Positions 1-7,576 of a DNA stretch of 34,608 nt are shown here, one piece after another. The position numbers and the translations under genes are program-made. The stretch comes from an uncultured Bacilli bacterium. GTDB taxonomy: Bacteria > Bacillota_I > Bacilli_A > RF39 > UBA660. The notes under the pieces are model-generated. The model saw only the letters and a program-made list of their open reading frames with translations. It was not told where the DNA came from and did not search any database. The stretch covers positions 1 through 34,608 of the forward strand of contig CATNCE010000015.1 in assembly GCA_950097225.1 (NCBI GenBank), written 5' to 3'. Each line of letters starts with the position of its first letter. Position 1 is the first letter of the stretch.

Positions 1-1
1 T

Positions 2-72
2 ATAAGACATCTCCTCCTTCGTATTATAATTTCGGCTTGAACACCTCAATTATAATACAGGAGATATCTTAT
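2..72. repeat. imperfect inverted repeat at window edge
   Basis: Arms 2-31 and 48-72 are complementary (ATAAGAyATCTCCT and GTATTATAATT blocks) apart from one mismatch and a 5-base bulge (16-20). The loop is 16 nt. It does not end in a T-run, so it is not a simple terminator. It could be a transposon end, a long RNA hairpin or a regulatory site; the window edge hides its context. Confidence 0.6.
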
Positions 73-94
73 GCATATACTATAAGTGTTAATC

Positions 95-119
95 CCACCC
101 GCATAGCAGGTGGTTTTTT
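95..119 (+). terminator. rho-independent terminator
   Basis: CCACC (95-99) pairs with GGTGG (109-113), with an inner GC/GC pair, followed by six T. It would end a plus-strand transcript coming from the hairpin region or from outside the window. Confidence 0.65.
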
Positions 120-138
120 GTTTAACGTTTCGTTAAAC
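120..138. repeat. perfect 8-bp palindrome
   Basis: GTTTAACG and CGTTAAAC are separated by TTT, immediately after the plus-strand terminator. It may be an operator or a second, convergent terminator stem; no T-run follows. Confidence 0.5.
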
Positions 139-155
139 ATCCTTAAAGGTTAATT

Positions 156-181
156 AAAAAATCACTAATTTGTTAGTGATT
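156..181 (-). terminator. rho-independent terminator
   Basis: On the minus strand AATCACTAA and TTAGTGATT form a 9-bp stem with a 4-nt loop, followed by a T-run (A at 156-160 on plus). The stop codon of the 106-aa gene lies inside the stem, so this ends that gene's transcript. Confidence 0.75.
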
Positions 182-485
182 TTATAGCTAGTTCATATTG
201 GTTTCTATGATACTCAAATTCTTTCCTATTGGCATCATTTATGCCATTTTTCATAAAGTCTTTAGTTATAAGTAACATCCAAATACGCTCATACAAAGCC
301 TTGTTAGAATCAGTCTTTTGACATATTGCATTATGCATGTTTTGTAATTCTTCATTGGGATAACTTTGCAAGTATTGATAAAACTCATTGTTGCATGTCT
401 CTACTGGTTTGTCAGTTGGTTCAACTTCCATCTCTGAAATTAATTTTGATATTACTTCAATATTATATAACATATCATTATCCAT
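165..485 (-). CDS. hypothetical small acidic protein (106 aa)
   Basis: I do not recognise a family. The ATG at 485 is chosen because AGAGG lies about 8 nt upstream; the next ATG upstream (494) would touch that ribosome binding site. The product is soluble, acidic at its N-terminus and probably mostly helical (long runs rich in E, N, K and L, with no hydrophobic segment). The reading frame is intact, with a clear ribosome binding site and its own terminator overlapping the stop. It is the outermost visible gene of the island, and it lies about 60 bp downstream of the XRE-CYTH regulator, in the same direction. Confidence 0.6.
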   Translation of the reverse strand: MDNDMLYNIEVISKLISEMEVEPTDKPVETCNNEFYQYLQSYPNEELQNMHNAICQKTDSNKALYERIWMLLITKDFMKNGINDANRKEFEYHRNQYELAIKSLTN

Positions 486-547
486 ATTTACCATCCTCTT
501 ATTCTTGTTTTAAGTTTAACACAGATAATATCATAAGTAAATACACC

Positions 548-1285
548 TTATTGATAAAGTAAGTGATATGGATAACCGCGTTTATCTATATTTTTTAAAT
601 CAAGCCCTAATTTTATAGCTAAATTTAATAAATTATCGTATTCACTGAAAGGATCTTCACTATATTCCTTTACTTCTATTTCAATAAAATAACCAAGATT
701 TTGAACATAATCAAGAGCTATTTCGTATTTATCGAGATAACGATAAGTACAGCGCGTTTTATCAACTACTACGATAGGATTAATATCTAAAACCTTAAAA
801 ATTTTTTCTAGGCTTGTGTCTGAGTCAATTTCTACTTCGTATTCATCACAATATTTGTTATCATACCAATGTTTATAATTTAAGATTTTCTTATTACCAC
901 GAATGCCTATCCTCAACCATTCATCAATTTCTCTACTCTTCAAAAATGGACGATATTTAGGCTCGTAGTAAGTGTCAATTTGTCTTGTTTCACTTATGAA
1001 TTTGCTGCTTTCTAAAAGAATTTTCATGTCATCATATTCACGTTTGGATAATTTGATTTTAATCTCTGTTTCGATATCATTTTTCTTAATATTATCAAAA
1101 ATAAGCTGGCTAGGACTGCAATTAAATAATTCCCCCATTCTCACGATGAGATCTAGACTTGGCTCAGTCCTATTTTGTTCCCAGCTAGAAATTGTTTTAT
1201 CAGTTACGTAAAGCTTAGATGCGAGTTCCTGTTGAGTCCATTTTTGTTTGTTACGCATTTCTGCTATCATTTTACCTATATTCAT
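548..1285 (-). CDS. XRE-family HTH regulator fused to CYTH (CyaB-like) domain
   Basis: Residues about 5-62 form a Cro/CI-type helix-turn-helix (TQQELASKL, TISSWE), followed by a CYTH domain from about 71 to the end. The CYTH signature ExExK is present (E72, E74, K76), as are further tunnel-type charged residues: R125, K138, E148/E150/E152, K176/R178, D192 and the LGYFIEIE strand with E202/E204. CYTH proteins (class IV adenylyl cyclases, triphosphatases) bind a triphosphate and divalent metal inside a beta tunnel. The inference is a one-component regulator whose DNA binding responds to a nucleotide or polyphosphate, or an enzyme that controls its own expression. A GGTGATG-type ribosome binding site precedes the start. 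The domain calls are firm; the ligand and any catalysis are unknown. Confidence 0.8.
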   Translation of the reverse strand: MNIGKMIAEMRNKQKWTQQELASKLYVTDKTISSWEQNRTEPSLDLIVRMGELFNCSPSQLIFDNIKKNDIETEIKIKLSKREYDDMKILLESSKFISETRQIDTYYEPKYRPFLKSREIDEWLRIGIRGNKKILNYKHWYDNKYCDEYEVEIDSDTSLEKIFKVLDINPIVVVDKTRCTYRYLDKYEIALDYVQNLGYFIEIEVKEYSEDPFSEYDNLLNLAIKLGLDLKNIDKRGYPYHLLYQ

Positions 1286-1358
1286 AATTCATCACCAACT
1301 AAATTGTAACATAAACTCTTTATTAATTATCTCTACATTTTGTAGATTAATGATGTAG

Positions 1359-2132
1359 CTATTCACAAACATTTGTAGTTTTTATTTTCTCTAAAATATG
1401 CTTACACCCACTATCTTGAATTAGGAACTGAGCATACAAATCGCTAAGAATTGCCTCTTTAGGAATTCTTATTTCTTTTATTTTTTCAAATATTTCTTGC
1501 ATTCTTTTTATTCCTATTCTTGAGGTTGCATCTTGCATTCTGGAGACTGATAAATCATATCTTAAAAATAATTGCTCATATAAAAATTGATCTGGAGTTT
1601 GGAATATTAGATGAGCCCTTCCATTTACAAAATCGATAACAAATGATGTCCATGCACTATCCAATTCTAACTTGTAGTGCAATTTAGCAGGTAAACTAAA
1701 TATACTTTGATTTTCGATATAAAAATCAACTAATGCTTGTAAATTACCATTGTAGTTATAAATACTATACATCCTCATATTCTTATCTTGTAATTTAATC
1801 TCATTAAAATTATCTACAAAAAAGTCCTCTTCAAATTCATTAAAAATTTCTTCATTTGAAATATTTTCTAATTTTTCTATATCGGTGATTATATATTTAA
1901 ATATTTTTAACTTTAAAATAAGATACTTCTTTTTGTTATATTCTAATAATTTAAATTGCTCTAAGTCACTATAGGAATCAAAGTGTTTGACATTTTTTTC
2001 ACATAAGGCGTGCAAACTTTTCCATAATTCAGGGATAAAAGATAATTTAGCAACTAAATCAGTTGCTAAAACCCCATCGGTTACTTCGAAATATTTTGCA
2101 AATAAATTATCTCTTAATTGTGCTTTTTCCAT
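1359..2132 (-). CDS. hypothetical protein (257 aa)
   Basis: An intact frame with no family I can recognise. It has no signal peptide or membrane segment. The sequence mixes predicted helices with an aromatic, beta-rich middle (about residues 115-180), and the C-terminus is basic and helical (repeated KI/KE motifs), ending CKHILEKIKTTNVCE. The region upstream of the ATG shows only a weak ribosome binding site. It lies 95 bp downstream of the metallopeptidase pair and 73 bp upstream of the XRE-CYTH gene, all on the same strand, so it may share their transcript. Its role is unknown. Confidence 0.6.
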   Translation of the reverse strand: MEKAQLRDNLFAKYFEVTDGVLATDLVAKLSFIPELWKSLHALCEKNVKHFDSYSDLEQFKLLEYNKKKYLILKLKIFKYIITDIEKLENISNEEIFNEFEEDFFVDNFNEIKLQDKNMRMYSIYNYNGNLQALVDFYIENQSIFSLPAKLHYKLELDSAWTSFVIDFVNGRAHLIFQTPDQFLYEQLFLRYDLSVSRMQDATSRIGIKRMQEIFEKIKEIRIPKEAILSDLYAQFLIQDSGCKHILEKIKTTNVCE

Positions 2133-2227
2133 AAGAAATTTCCATGTATAAATTTTTTTATTTTAATAACAGTTATAACTTGGTAAATTATCAAACTAGT
2201 TGAAATAGCATTATTACCACTATTTTT

Positions 2228-2590
2228 TTAATGCTTTTGAGGAAACATAAGCCTTATTTCTTCATCAATTTCAAATCTAATATTCTCAAATGAATCATTG
2301 CATTTAAATTCCATTTTAATAAGAGTAAGCCAACCAGCGTTATCAGTATAACCAATATCAGTCACTTCTTTTTTCAGGTCTAAAGTCTCTCCTATTAACA
2401 TATTTTCAAATTCTTCAACTATCAGAGAGAGTTCTATGAGCAATTCCTTGTAGCTACTCTCTTCGCCAACAAGAAAAAAGAAGCGAGGAGCTAATCCAGT
2501 TTTTATATTGGAATTATACACTCTAGTAGAGATATCCCAATAGCAATCCATCTTTTCTAATTTGTATTCTTTATTGTTAATTTTTATCAT
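2228..2590 (-). CDS. hypothetical partner of metallopeptidase (120 aa)
   Basis: A small soluble protein that looks like a mixed alpha/beta fold, with a hydrophobic FFFLVGEE stretch and an acidic C-terminal half. I do not recognise the family. Its start overlaps the end of the metallopeptidase gene by 14 nt and it has no strong ribosome binding site of its own, so translation is probably coupled. That arrangement fits a partner such as an inhibitor, immunity protein or cofactor, but nothing in the sequence proves this. It could equally be an unrelated small gene. Confidence 0.6.
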   Translation of the reverse strand: MIKINNKEYKLEKMDCYWDISTRVYNSNIKTGLAPRFFFLVGEESSYKELLIELSLIVEEFENMLIGETLDLKKEVTDIGYTDNAGWLTLIKMEFKCNDSFENIRFEIDEEIRLMFPQKH

Positions 2591-3512
2591 ATTCTATTAC
2601 GTTTTTATTTTCTTTATCGTTATATTCTTTCTTAATGTCTTCCAAAACAGATAATTGAAGAGCTTTACCAGTTAAAAGTTGATCTCTGTCTAAACCTAGA
2701 AAGTCAGCAATATCAAATATTAACCAAGCATTGATATACTTACTCGAATATAACATTTCAAAAAACTTTTGCAAACTATCTACTTTGTTGAGTTTATATT
2801 TTTCTTCTATCTTCTTTATACAGCCTCTAACAAAGAGATATGAACTTATATAAGACGATCTAAATGAGCAAGTTTTATTTGGTAAAATTTCTGTTACTCC
2901 AAACATGTACTTATCTTCTTCTTCTAATAGTTCTTCCGCCGTTAATATTTGATGTTCTTCTAAATTTATTAAGGCCTCAGTATGGCTTGTATATTTCTTT
3001 TGTAGATTCAAGATATAAAGTGGTATTGTTTCTGCAAACCCTTCTTTTAAGATTTTTGTTTCTTTAACAAAATTGATATGAATCAAGTGAGATAGTTCGT
3101 GTATTTCATTTTCAAAAAAAGCAATGCCTTTTTCTTCTCTTATAAAATTTTCACAAAGATTATCACTAGTTCCAAAAGCATGAGCAAACCCATCTAAATC
3201 ATAACAATTTACAGGTTTTGCTCCGCCTGTTCCATTATTAAATTGATCTGGATATCCTAGTAGCTCTACAAATTGATCAAATGGCACAATATATAAATAA
3301 TAAATTGGTTTGGCATTAGATGGATATTTTAAATTTAAATTTAATAATAATTCATAGCATTCACTCGTATATTTTAAGTAATTATCGTATAATCCTTTAT
3401 CATATTTAACTGCTAGTTCAGCACTTAATCTGACTTTGATATTCTCATTATATACTCTAATTTCCGAATTTTTTATATATTCTCTTAATTTATCTTTTTT
3501 AAATTCGCTCAT
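2577..3512 (-). CDS. gluzincin-type zinc metallopeptidase (311 aa)
   Basis: Residues 138-142 read HELSH (HExxH zinc motif), and an EGFAE segment follows with E157, placed where gluzincins (clan MA, Peptidase_MA-like) carry the third zinc ligand. H138, H142 and E157 are therefore the likely ligands and E139 the catalytic base. There is no signal peptide and no clear membrane segment, so it should act inside the cell. A GGAGTG ribosome binding site precedes the ATG. The remaining residues are not recognisable; the N-terminal 130 residues and the C-terminal helical part (about 230-311) may bind substrate. The gene overlaps a small partner gene and lies near an XRE regulator inside an integrated island, a setting reminiscent of toxin-like or stress-response proteases. 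The substrate is unknown. Confidence 0.7.
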   Translation of the reverse strand: MSEFKKDKLREYIKNSEIRVYNENIKVRLSAELAVKYDKGLYDNYLKYTSECYELLLNLNLKYPSNAKPIYYLYIVPFDQFVELLGYPDQFNNGTGGAKPVNCYDLDGFAHAFGTSDNLCENFIREEKGIAFFENEIHELSHLIHINFVKETKILKEGFAETIPLYILNLQKKYTSHTEALINLEEHQILTAEELLEEEDKYMFGVTEILPNKTCSFRSSYISSYLFVRGCIKKIEEKYKLNKVDSLQKFFEMLYSSKYINAWLIFDIADFLGLDRDQLLTGKALQLSVLEDIKKEYNDKENKNVIEYDKN

Positions 3513-3682
3513 AATGCACTCCTCAGTCCACTTAATTTTTTTATTTAATTGAAAATTTTTCTATTATAACTCTAATTAAATTATACTATACAAGTGTTTA
3601 TTAAACAAGAACATGTGCTATCGCGCAGTACCTTAAACATACTTTCTATGTATGAATTTTATTATCTAAATTATTTATATAA

Positions 3683-3823
3683 TTAAAATTCATACTTAAC
3701 ACCTACTTTTAATTCTTTATTCGTAGATATACCTTCTTCCTAAAAACTGATATAATTAGAATATGGAAGGAAAGAGAGTCCTGCTATCTTTTTTACATCA
3801 TCATACATCAAATTATCATCTTC
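3683..3823 (-). pseudogene. C-terminal gene remnant with in-frame stop
   Basis: One minus-strand frame reads a protein-like segment (...MYDDVKKIAGLSFLPYSNY...), hits a TAG, and continues in the same frame as EEGISTNKELKVGVKYEF before a TAA. It has no start or ribosome binding site. It looks like the tail of a gene damaged by a nonsense mutation; the family is not recognisable. Confidence 0.35.
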
Positions 3824-3860
3824 CTTTTTCTAATTTTTCAAAAAAAGAGAAGTAAAGGTA

Positions 3861-4100
3861 CTACAAACAATTCATAGTTTTTATGTAGTTTTCTAATTCT
3901 GATATTTTAATTTTCTTGCTTAAATTATTGATATAGATTTCATTAGAATAATTAAAAGCAAGAAACATTATATTATTGATAATAATTCTATGAAGCTCAA
4001 TATAATTTAAGTTTATTTTATCAATTTTACGAATACTACTATTGATAATTGTTGGAGTAGTATTACAAAAATCACATATTATCTCTAATCGTTTTTTTAA
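3861..4100 (-). pseudogene. start-less reading frame, probable remnant
   Basis: A minus-strand frame of about 79 codons beginning KKRLEIICDFC and ending with TAG. It has no ATG near its 5' end. A 14-codon ATG frame with a GGAGG just inside it ends at the A-run where this frame opens, so a frameshift in the seven-A tract may have split one gene. The family is not recognised. Confidence 0.3.
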
Positions 4101-4179
4101 GATTCCTCCATATCAATTTCTTTTTTGATTGCATTAATCATAGACACCAACCTTTCCTATGATTTCTTTCTAAAAACAG

Positions 4180-4202
4180 AAAAAAAACCAATCTTTCGAT
4201 TG
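4180..4202 (-). terminator. rho-independent terminator
   Basis: On the minus strand CAATC-GAAA-GATTG forms a 5-bp stem with a tetraloop, followed by a run of T (A at 4180-4187 on plus). It would end transcripts from the 35-aa peptide and XRE membrane gene upstream. Confidence 0.65.
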
Positions 4203-4374
4203 ATTCTATATATCAAAGTTCGAATAGTTCGAACAGATTTCCCAATGGTGCGTGAGTAAACCACATTTGGAAATTCGCATACAGGCTAATTTCTAAATCA
4301 ATTATAACATCATTTATATAGTTTTGCACCTAATAATCTAATCTTTGAGAGAAATTGTAATTTTTAATAATAAC

Positions 4375-4482
4375 TTATTTTTTTTGATTGTTTTCTTTTT
4401 TCTTTTTACTCCACAAAGTACCAGTAAGTGTACAGCCTCCACCAATAAATATAAATAGTATCATAAATATCCAAAATTCCAT
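4375..4482 (-). CDS. 35-aa membrane peptide
   Basis: A perfect AGGAGG ribosome binding site precedes the ATG at 4482. The product is one hydrophobic helix (FWIFMILFIFIGGG then CTLTG) with a highly basic tail (KKKKENNQKK), so a single-pass membrane peptide with its C-terminus probably inside. It lies 26 bp downstream of the membrane-bound XRE regulator on the same strand, so the two form a small operon. It may be a modulator of that regulator, or a toxin-like peptide. The evidence for translation is the strong ribosome binding site. Confidence 0.65.
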   Translation of the reverse strand: MEFWIFMILFIFIGGGCTLTGTLWSKKKKENNQKK

Positions 4483-4508
4483 ATTCTACCTCCTAAAATC
4501 TCTTTTTA

Positions 4509-5090
4509 CTATAATTCTTTCATTATGAATATTTCAATTATAAAAATAATAAATGTTATTAAACCTGTCAAAATCGCTAACAATATTTTTTGATAATTTC
4601 TTTTTCCAATTTCTTGTTGTACTTCTTCATAAGATAATGATTTATTTTCCATAAAAGCAATAATCTCTTTATAAGTTTGAATATCATTCTTCTTTTTAAA
4701 TTTCTCAATGACTATTGCTGTTACAAATGTTATTACAAAAAATAATGCCCAAATAATAACACCAATGTATCCATCTAAGGTAAATAATGGATATGCACTA
4801 AACATAACAATTAGCATTTCTACTAGGAAAATATAACTCATTATATTAAATTTTTCTATTTTTTCTTTACTTACTATCCTTTTCATCTCCTCTATATCTC
4901 CTTTTATAAAATCATCTAGAGTTACATGAAAAATGTTAGATAACATAGTTAAACTTTTTATATCAGGATAACTTTTATTTGTCTCCCAATTAGATATTGT
5001 TTGTCTTGAAACAAAAACTTTCAATGCTAATTCATCTTGTGAAATATTTTGTTTTTCTCTGTATTTTTTAATTCTTGCTCCAACATTCAT
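4509..5090 (-). CDS. XRE HTH regulator with C-terminal membrane domain (193 aa)
   Basis: The ATG at 5090 is chosen because GGAGGTG lies just upstream; a longer frame to 5153 reads through the promoter region. Residues about 1-60 form an XRE helix-turn-helix (ISQDELALKVFVSRQTISNWE). Three hydrophobic segments follow: about 84-103, 110-131 and 166-190, the first two separated by a short loop and the last preceded by a basic cytoplasmic stretch. This is a common Bacillota layout for membrane-tethered regulators that sense envelope stress or a membrane partner. The 35-aa membrane peptide is directly downstream. The ligand is unknown. Confidence 0.8.
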   Translation of the reverse strand: MNVGARIKKYREKQNISQDELALKVFVSRQTISNWETNKSYPDIKSLTMLSNIFHVTLDDFIKGDIEEMKRIVSKEKIEKFNIMSYIFLVEMLIVMFSAYPLFTLDGYIGVIIWALFFVITFVTAIVIEKFKKKNDIQTYKEIIAFMENKSLSYEEVQQEIGKRNYQKILLAILTGLITFIIFIIEIFIMKEL

Positions 5091-5279
5091 TTTGCACCTC
5101 CAATTACATTTTATATGAAAGAAATATTTTTGTCTGTCAAAAGTCTTTGACATCTAGTTATTAGTAATGAATTATAGTAAATTATTTTTCTTAATTGTAG
5201 CAAAAAAGAGTAAATCTTAAATAATCTACTCCACAAATTGTAATTTGAGTTACTTTTTAATAACAAGTTTCATTCCCAT

Positions 5280-5709
5280 TAATTTTTTTCTACTTCAACA
5301 TTATACTTTAATTCGTATGATAAAGTCCCTGACATAAAGGCGTCTTTTATTCCCATAATTTCTTTTGACATTTGCTCTTTATCTTCATACCAACCTAAAA
5401 AAGTATTATTAACTCCAAAAACAGTATTATTACTTTCGTCAATTCCAAATAAAGCATACTTTGGTGAATCTTTTCCACCTTTGTATTTATTTGATGATTG
5501 AATTTTATTGCAAGTTACTATAACATTTTCTATTGATGATATTATAGTACTGGAGATTCAATATTTGAGTATTTAGGCGAAACAGATCTGGACTAAACTC
5601 ATCTAATTCCCAATTACTTATCGTTTGTCTAGTTACTCCCATTTTTTCAGCAAGTTGTTCTTGTGAAAGTTTTGCACCTTTTCTTAAATTCATAATGACC
5701 TATATTCAT
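5280..5709 (-). pseudogene. broken XRE-family regulator
   Basis: Three pieces of one gene can be read on the minus strand. A GGAGTG site and ATG at 5709 give MNIG, then a frameshift. The next frame (5693 down to about 5570) reads an XRE helix-turn-helix (LSQEQLAEKMGVTRQTISNWE). The frame then runs out about 20 codons later, while another frame reads a coherent C-terminal domain ending GWYEDKEQMSKEIMGIKDAF...YNVEVEKN at 5280. The gene has therefore lost at least two frame positions and probably an internal segment. It lies between two working XRE-type loci and the IS110 element. Confidence 0.65.
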
Positions 5710-5814
5710 ATAATCACTCCTTTCACAAAACATTTTACTTTTTAATCGTTATTTAATCTACCAAATTTCTTTGGAAGTTACGCAAATATTTTTAACATTT
5801 CAACAAATTATAAT

Positions 5815-5982
5815 TTAGTCTTTAATTTTAATAATAATATCATAAGCAGTAGAACATTCTTCTTTTGATAATTTTGTTTCCTTTATTAGATATTCTATTG
5901 CCTCATCTCTACTATCAAACTTTTTCAATATATCTCTTACTTCTTTAAATACTTCAATAGCATTTTTAACTTCATTATTCAT
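5815..5982 (-). CDS. 55-aa hypothetical protein
   Basis: A GGGAGATGAG ribosome binding site precedes the ATG at 5982. The product is short, charged and probably two or three helices (VKNAIEVFKEVRDILKK, DEAIEYLIKE, SKEECSTAYDIIIKIK). There is no membrane segment. An extended -10 promoter (TGGTATAAT) lies about 60 bp upstream. The helical pattern with a central turn would suit a small dimerising or DNA-binding accessory protein, but no family is recognised. Confidence 0.6.
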   Translation of the reverse strand: MNNEVKNAIEVFKEVRDILKKFDSRDEAIEYLIKETKLSKEECSTAYDIIIKIKD

Positions 5983-6042
5983 ATTCTCATCTCCCTTTCA
6001 AATTGACTATCTAAGTTTTGTCAATACCAAATTTATAAAAAT

Positions 6043-6048
6043 ATTATA
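6043..6048 (-). promoter_or_regulatory. extended -10 promoter
   Basis: The minus strand reads TGGTATAAT (TATAAT at 6048-6043 with a TGn extension). A weak ATTTTC sits 16 bp upstream as a possible -35, inside one arm of an inverted repeat. It is positioned to drive the 55-aa gene. Confidence 0.45.
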
Positions 6049-6061
6049 CCACGACTAAAAT

Positions 6062-6094
6062 CACGAAAATAGGCATTTTTTTAAAATTTTCGTG
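6062..6094. repeat. 9-bp perfect inverted repeat
   Basis: CACGAAAAT (6062-6070) and ATTTTCGTG (6086-6094) face each other across 15 nt, between the IS110 transposase stop and the promoter of the 55-aa gene. It may be an operator overlapping the -35 region or structure at the end of the insertion sequence. Confidence 0.5.
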
Positions 6095-6127
6095 TATTAT
6101 AGTGATATATGTGATAAAATGAATTTG

Positions 6128-7330
6128 TTAATTTATTTTGAATGTTGTATTCTTTTTGCACATTGTATATAACATTCTTAATATTTTTGTTGAACACGCA
6201 GTTAGGCTTTCATAGTAATGTTTGCCTTCTGCTTTTTTTGTTAAATAATAATTATATACTGGATGTTCTGGACATTGGTGACCTAATTTAACTACCATTT
6301 GACTTATATTAAATAATATCCATCTTGCATATTTGTTTCCTCTTTTAGAGATAGCTCCATGAACATTAATACTTTTTCCTGATTGTATAATTGTTGGGTC
6401 TAACCCACAAAAAGCAATTAATTGTTTATGGTTATCAAATCTAGTAATATCTCCAAGTTCTCCAAGTAATTCAGTCGTTAATACTTCTCCGATACCATAA
6501 AACGAACTGATAATATCAAAGTAAGATGACTCTTTTGCTGTTTCAATCATCTTGTCTTTTAACTCATTTATTGTCTTAATGTTTTCTTGTAAAATGCTTG
6601 CCATATCTGATAAGTTTTTAACATCTGAATGATCTTTATCTACTCCTGGATAAGAGTTAAGAGAAATCTCTTTAATTTTATTTGCCAATCTTTTGTAATA
6701 ATAATCATGTCTTGAATTGGTTTTATACAAGTTGTTATATAAAGCATCTATTCTTTTTTCTTTAACAATATAAGCATGAGGAAAAGTTTTTATAAAATTT
6801 AAAGCTGCTTCTTCATAAATTCTACTGCCTTTGAATATTTCCTCAAACTCTGGAAAACAAATATTAATTAGTCTCTTATATCTATTTTTACAACTAACAT
6901 TTAATTGTGTTAGATAAAAATATTGTCTTGTCATTGCTTTTAGATTTGCATATAAATCCTTCTTTGATAAATCATGATATTCTACCTCATTAACAAAAAA
7001 TAACTTGGCTAATCTCATACAATCTTTTGTATCTGTCTTCGTTTTTCTTAAAGTATCATAATTATTTTTAGTAGTTAAACTATTGATTACTAAAGTATTA
7101 AAACCATTTTCTTTAAAATATCTTTCTACTGGCAAATGATAGATTCCTGTTGATTCCATAAATATTGTTAAATCTTCTAATTTTAAACTATCAATCTGAT
7201 TTTTCAATTCATCAAAATCTTTTAAATTATGTTTAATTTCTTTTGGTTCGATTAATACTTCTCCATACTCTGTAGATAACATCACCATACTTTTACATTT
7301 TGCAACATCTACACTTAATACTGCCTTCAT
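6128..7330 (-). CDS. IS110-family transposase (400 aa)
   Basis: This is the DEDD-type transposase/recombinase of IS110 elements, which is guided by a bridge RNA. The N-terminal RuvC-like domain shows D8 (SVDVAK), E59 (MESTGIYH), and D100/D103 (KTKTDTKDC). The C-terminal transposase_20 domain carries FYGIGEVLTTELLGELGDI, LIAFCGLDP and an SGKS segment near residue 311 with the likely catalytic serine, followed by SKRGNKYARWILF. The length of 400 aa is typical and the frame is intact, so the element may still be active. An AAGGAG ribosome binding site lies just upstream of the ATG. Confidence 0.93.
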   Translation of the reverse strand: MKAVLSVDVAKCKSMVMLSTEYGEVLIEPKEIKHNLKDFDELKNQIDSLKLEDLTIFMESTGIYHLPVERYFKENGFNTLVINSLTTKNNYDTLRKTKTDTKDCMRLAKLFFVNEVEYHDLSKKDLYANLKAMTRQYFYLTQLNVSCKNRYKRLINICFPEFEEIFKGSRIYEEAALNFIKTFPHAYIVKEKRIDALYNNLYKTNSRHDYYYKRLANKIKEISLNSYPGVDKDHSDVKNLSDMASILQENIKTINELKDKMIETAKESSYFDIISSFYGIGEVLTTELLGELGDITRFDNHKQLIAFCGLDPTIIQSGKSINVHGAISKRGNKYARWILFNISQMVVKLGHQCPEHPVYNYYLTKKAEGKHYYESLTACSTKILRMLYTMCKKNTTFKIN

Positions 7331-7576
7331 TACTTACTCCTTTCTGAATTTAAGTCTTCTGTTTCCACCATTATTTCATCAAGCTTGTTATATAGATTCC
7401 TTGACCTCACTATCTTAAACTAAATTAATAATAGAAATAAAAGCTGAACTGTCAATTTCATAGATTCTATGACCTCTGTAATTTGATGTTCTCACTTAAA
7501 CTCTTGGTAAATAATTTAACATAAAAAAATAAGATATAAATATTAAATTATTTACATCTTAAAGTATACTTGTAAT
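7331..7576 (-). ncRNA. candidate bridge RNA region of the IS110 element
   Basis: About 245 bp of non-coding DNA lies between the transposase start and the next gene, on the side where IS110-group elements encode their bridge RNA. Two near-identical 17-nt blocks occur on the minus strand, GAGGTCAwrGAATCTAT, at 7476-7460 and 7408-7392; 15 of 17 bases match and the starts are 68 nt apart. One of them forms the hairpin CATAGA-TCTATG. Paired related segments fit an RNA with two guide loops. The exact RNA ends and guide bases are not determined. Confidence 0.35.

Larger units (their letters stand above)
3513..4374. other. gene-poor decayed stretch
   Basis: About 860 bp without an intact gene above 60 aa. 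On the minus strand it holds two stretches of protein-like reading frame (listed separately), a terminator at 4180-4202, and a 24-codon frame at 4206-4280 that ends next to that terminator but lacks a ribosome binding site. It looks like eroded coding DNA. Confidence 0.5.
6095..7576 (-). mobile_element. IS110-family insertion sequence (ends approximate)
   Basis: The span covers an IS110-family transposase gene, about 30 bp after its stop and about 245 bp of non-coding DNA upstream of its start. IS110-family elements lack classical terminal inverted repeats and usually make no target duplication, so the ends cannot be fixed by eye. The limits are set by the inverted repeat at 6062-6094 and by the 31-aa gene ending at 7577. 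The long non-coding side lies upstream of the gene, as expected for the IS110 group rather than the IS1111 group. Confidence 0.55.

Noticed and set aside
4206-4280. 24-codon frame next to a terminator
   Set aside because: It has no ribosome binding site upstream of its ATG and no recognisable features; reported only as part of the decayed stretch.
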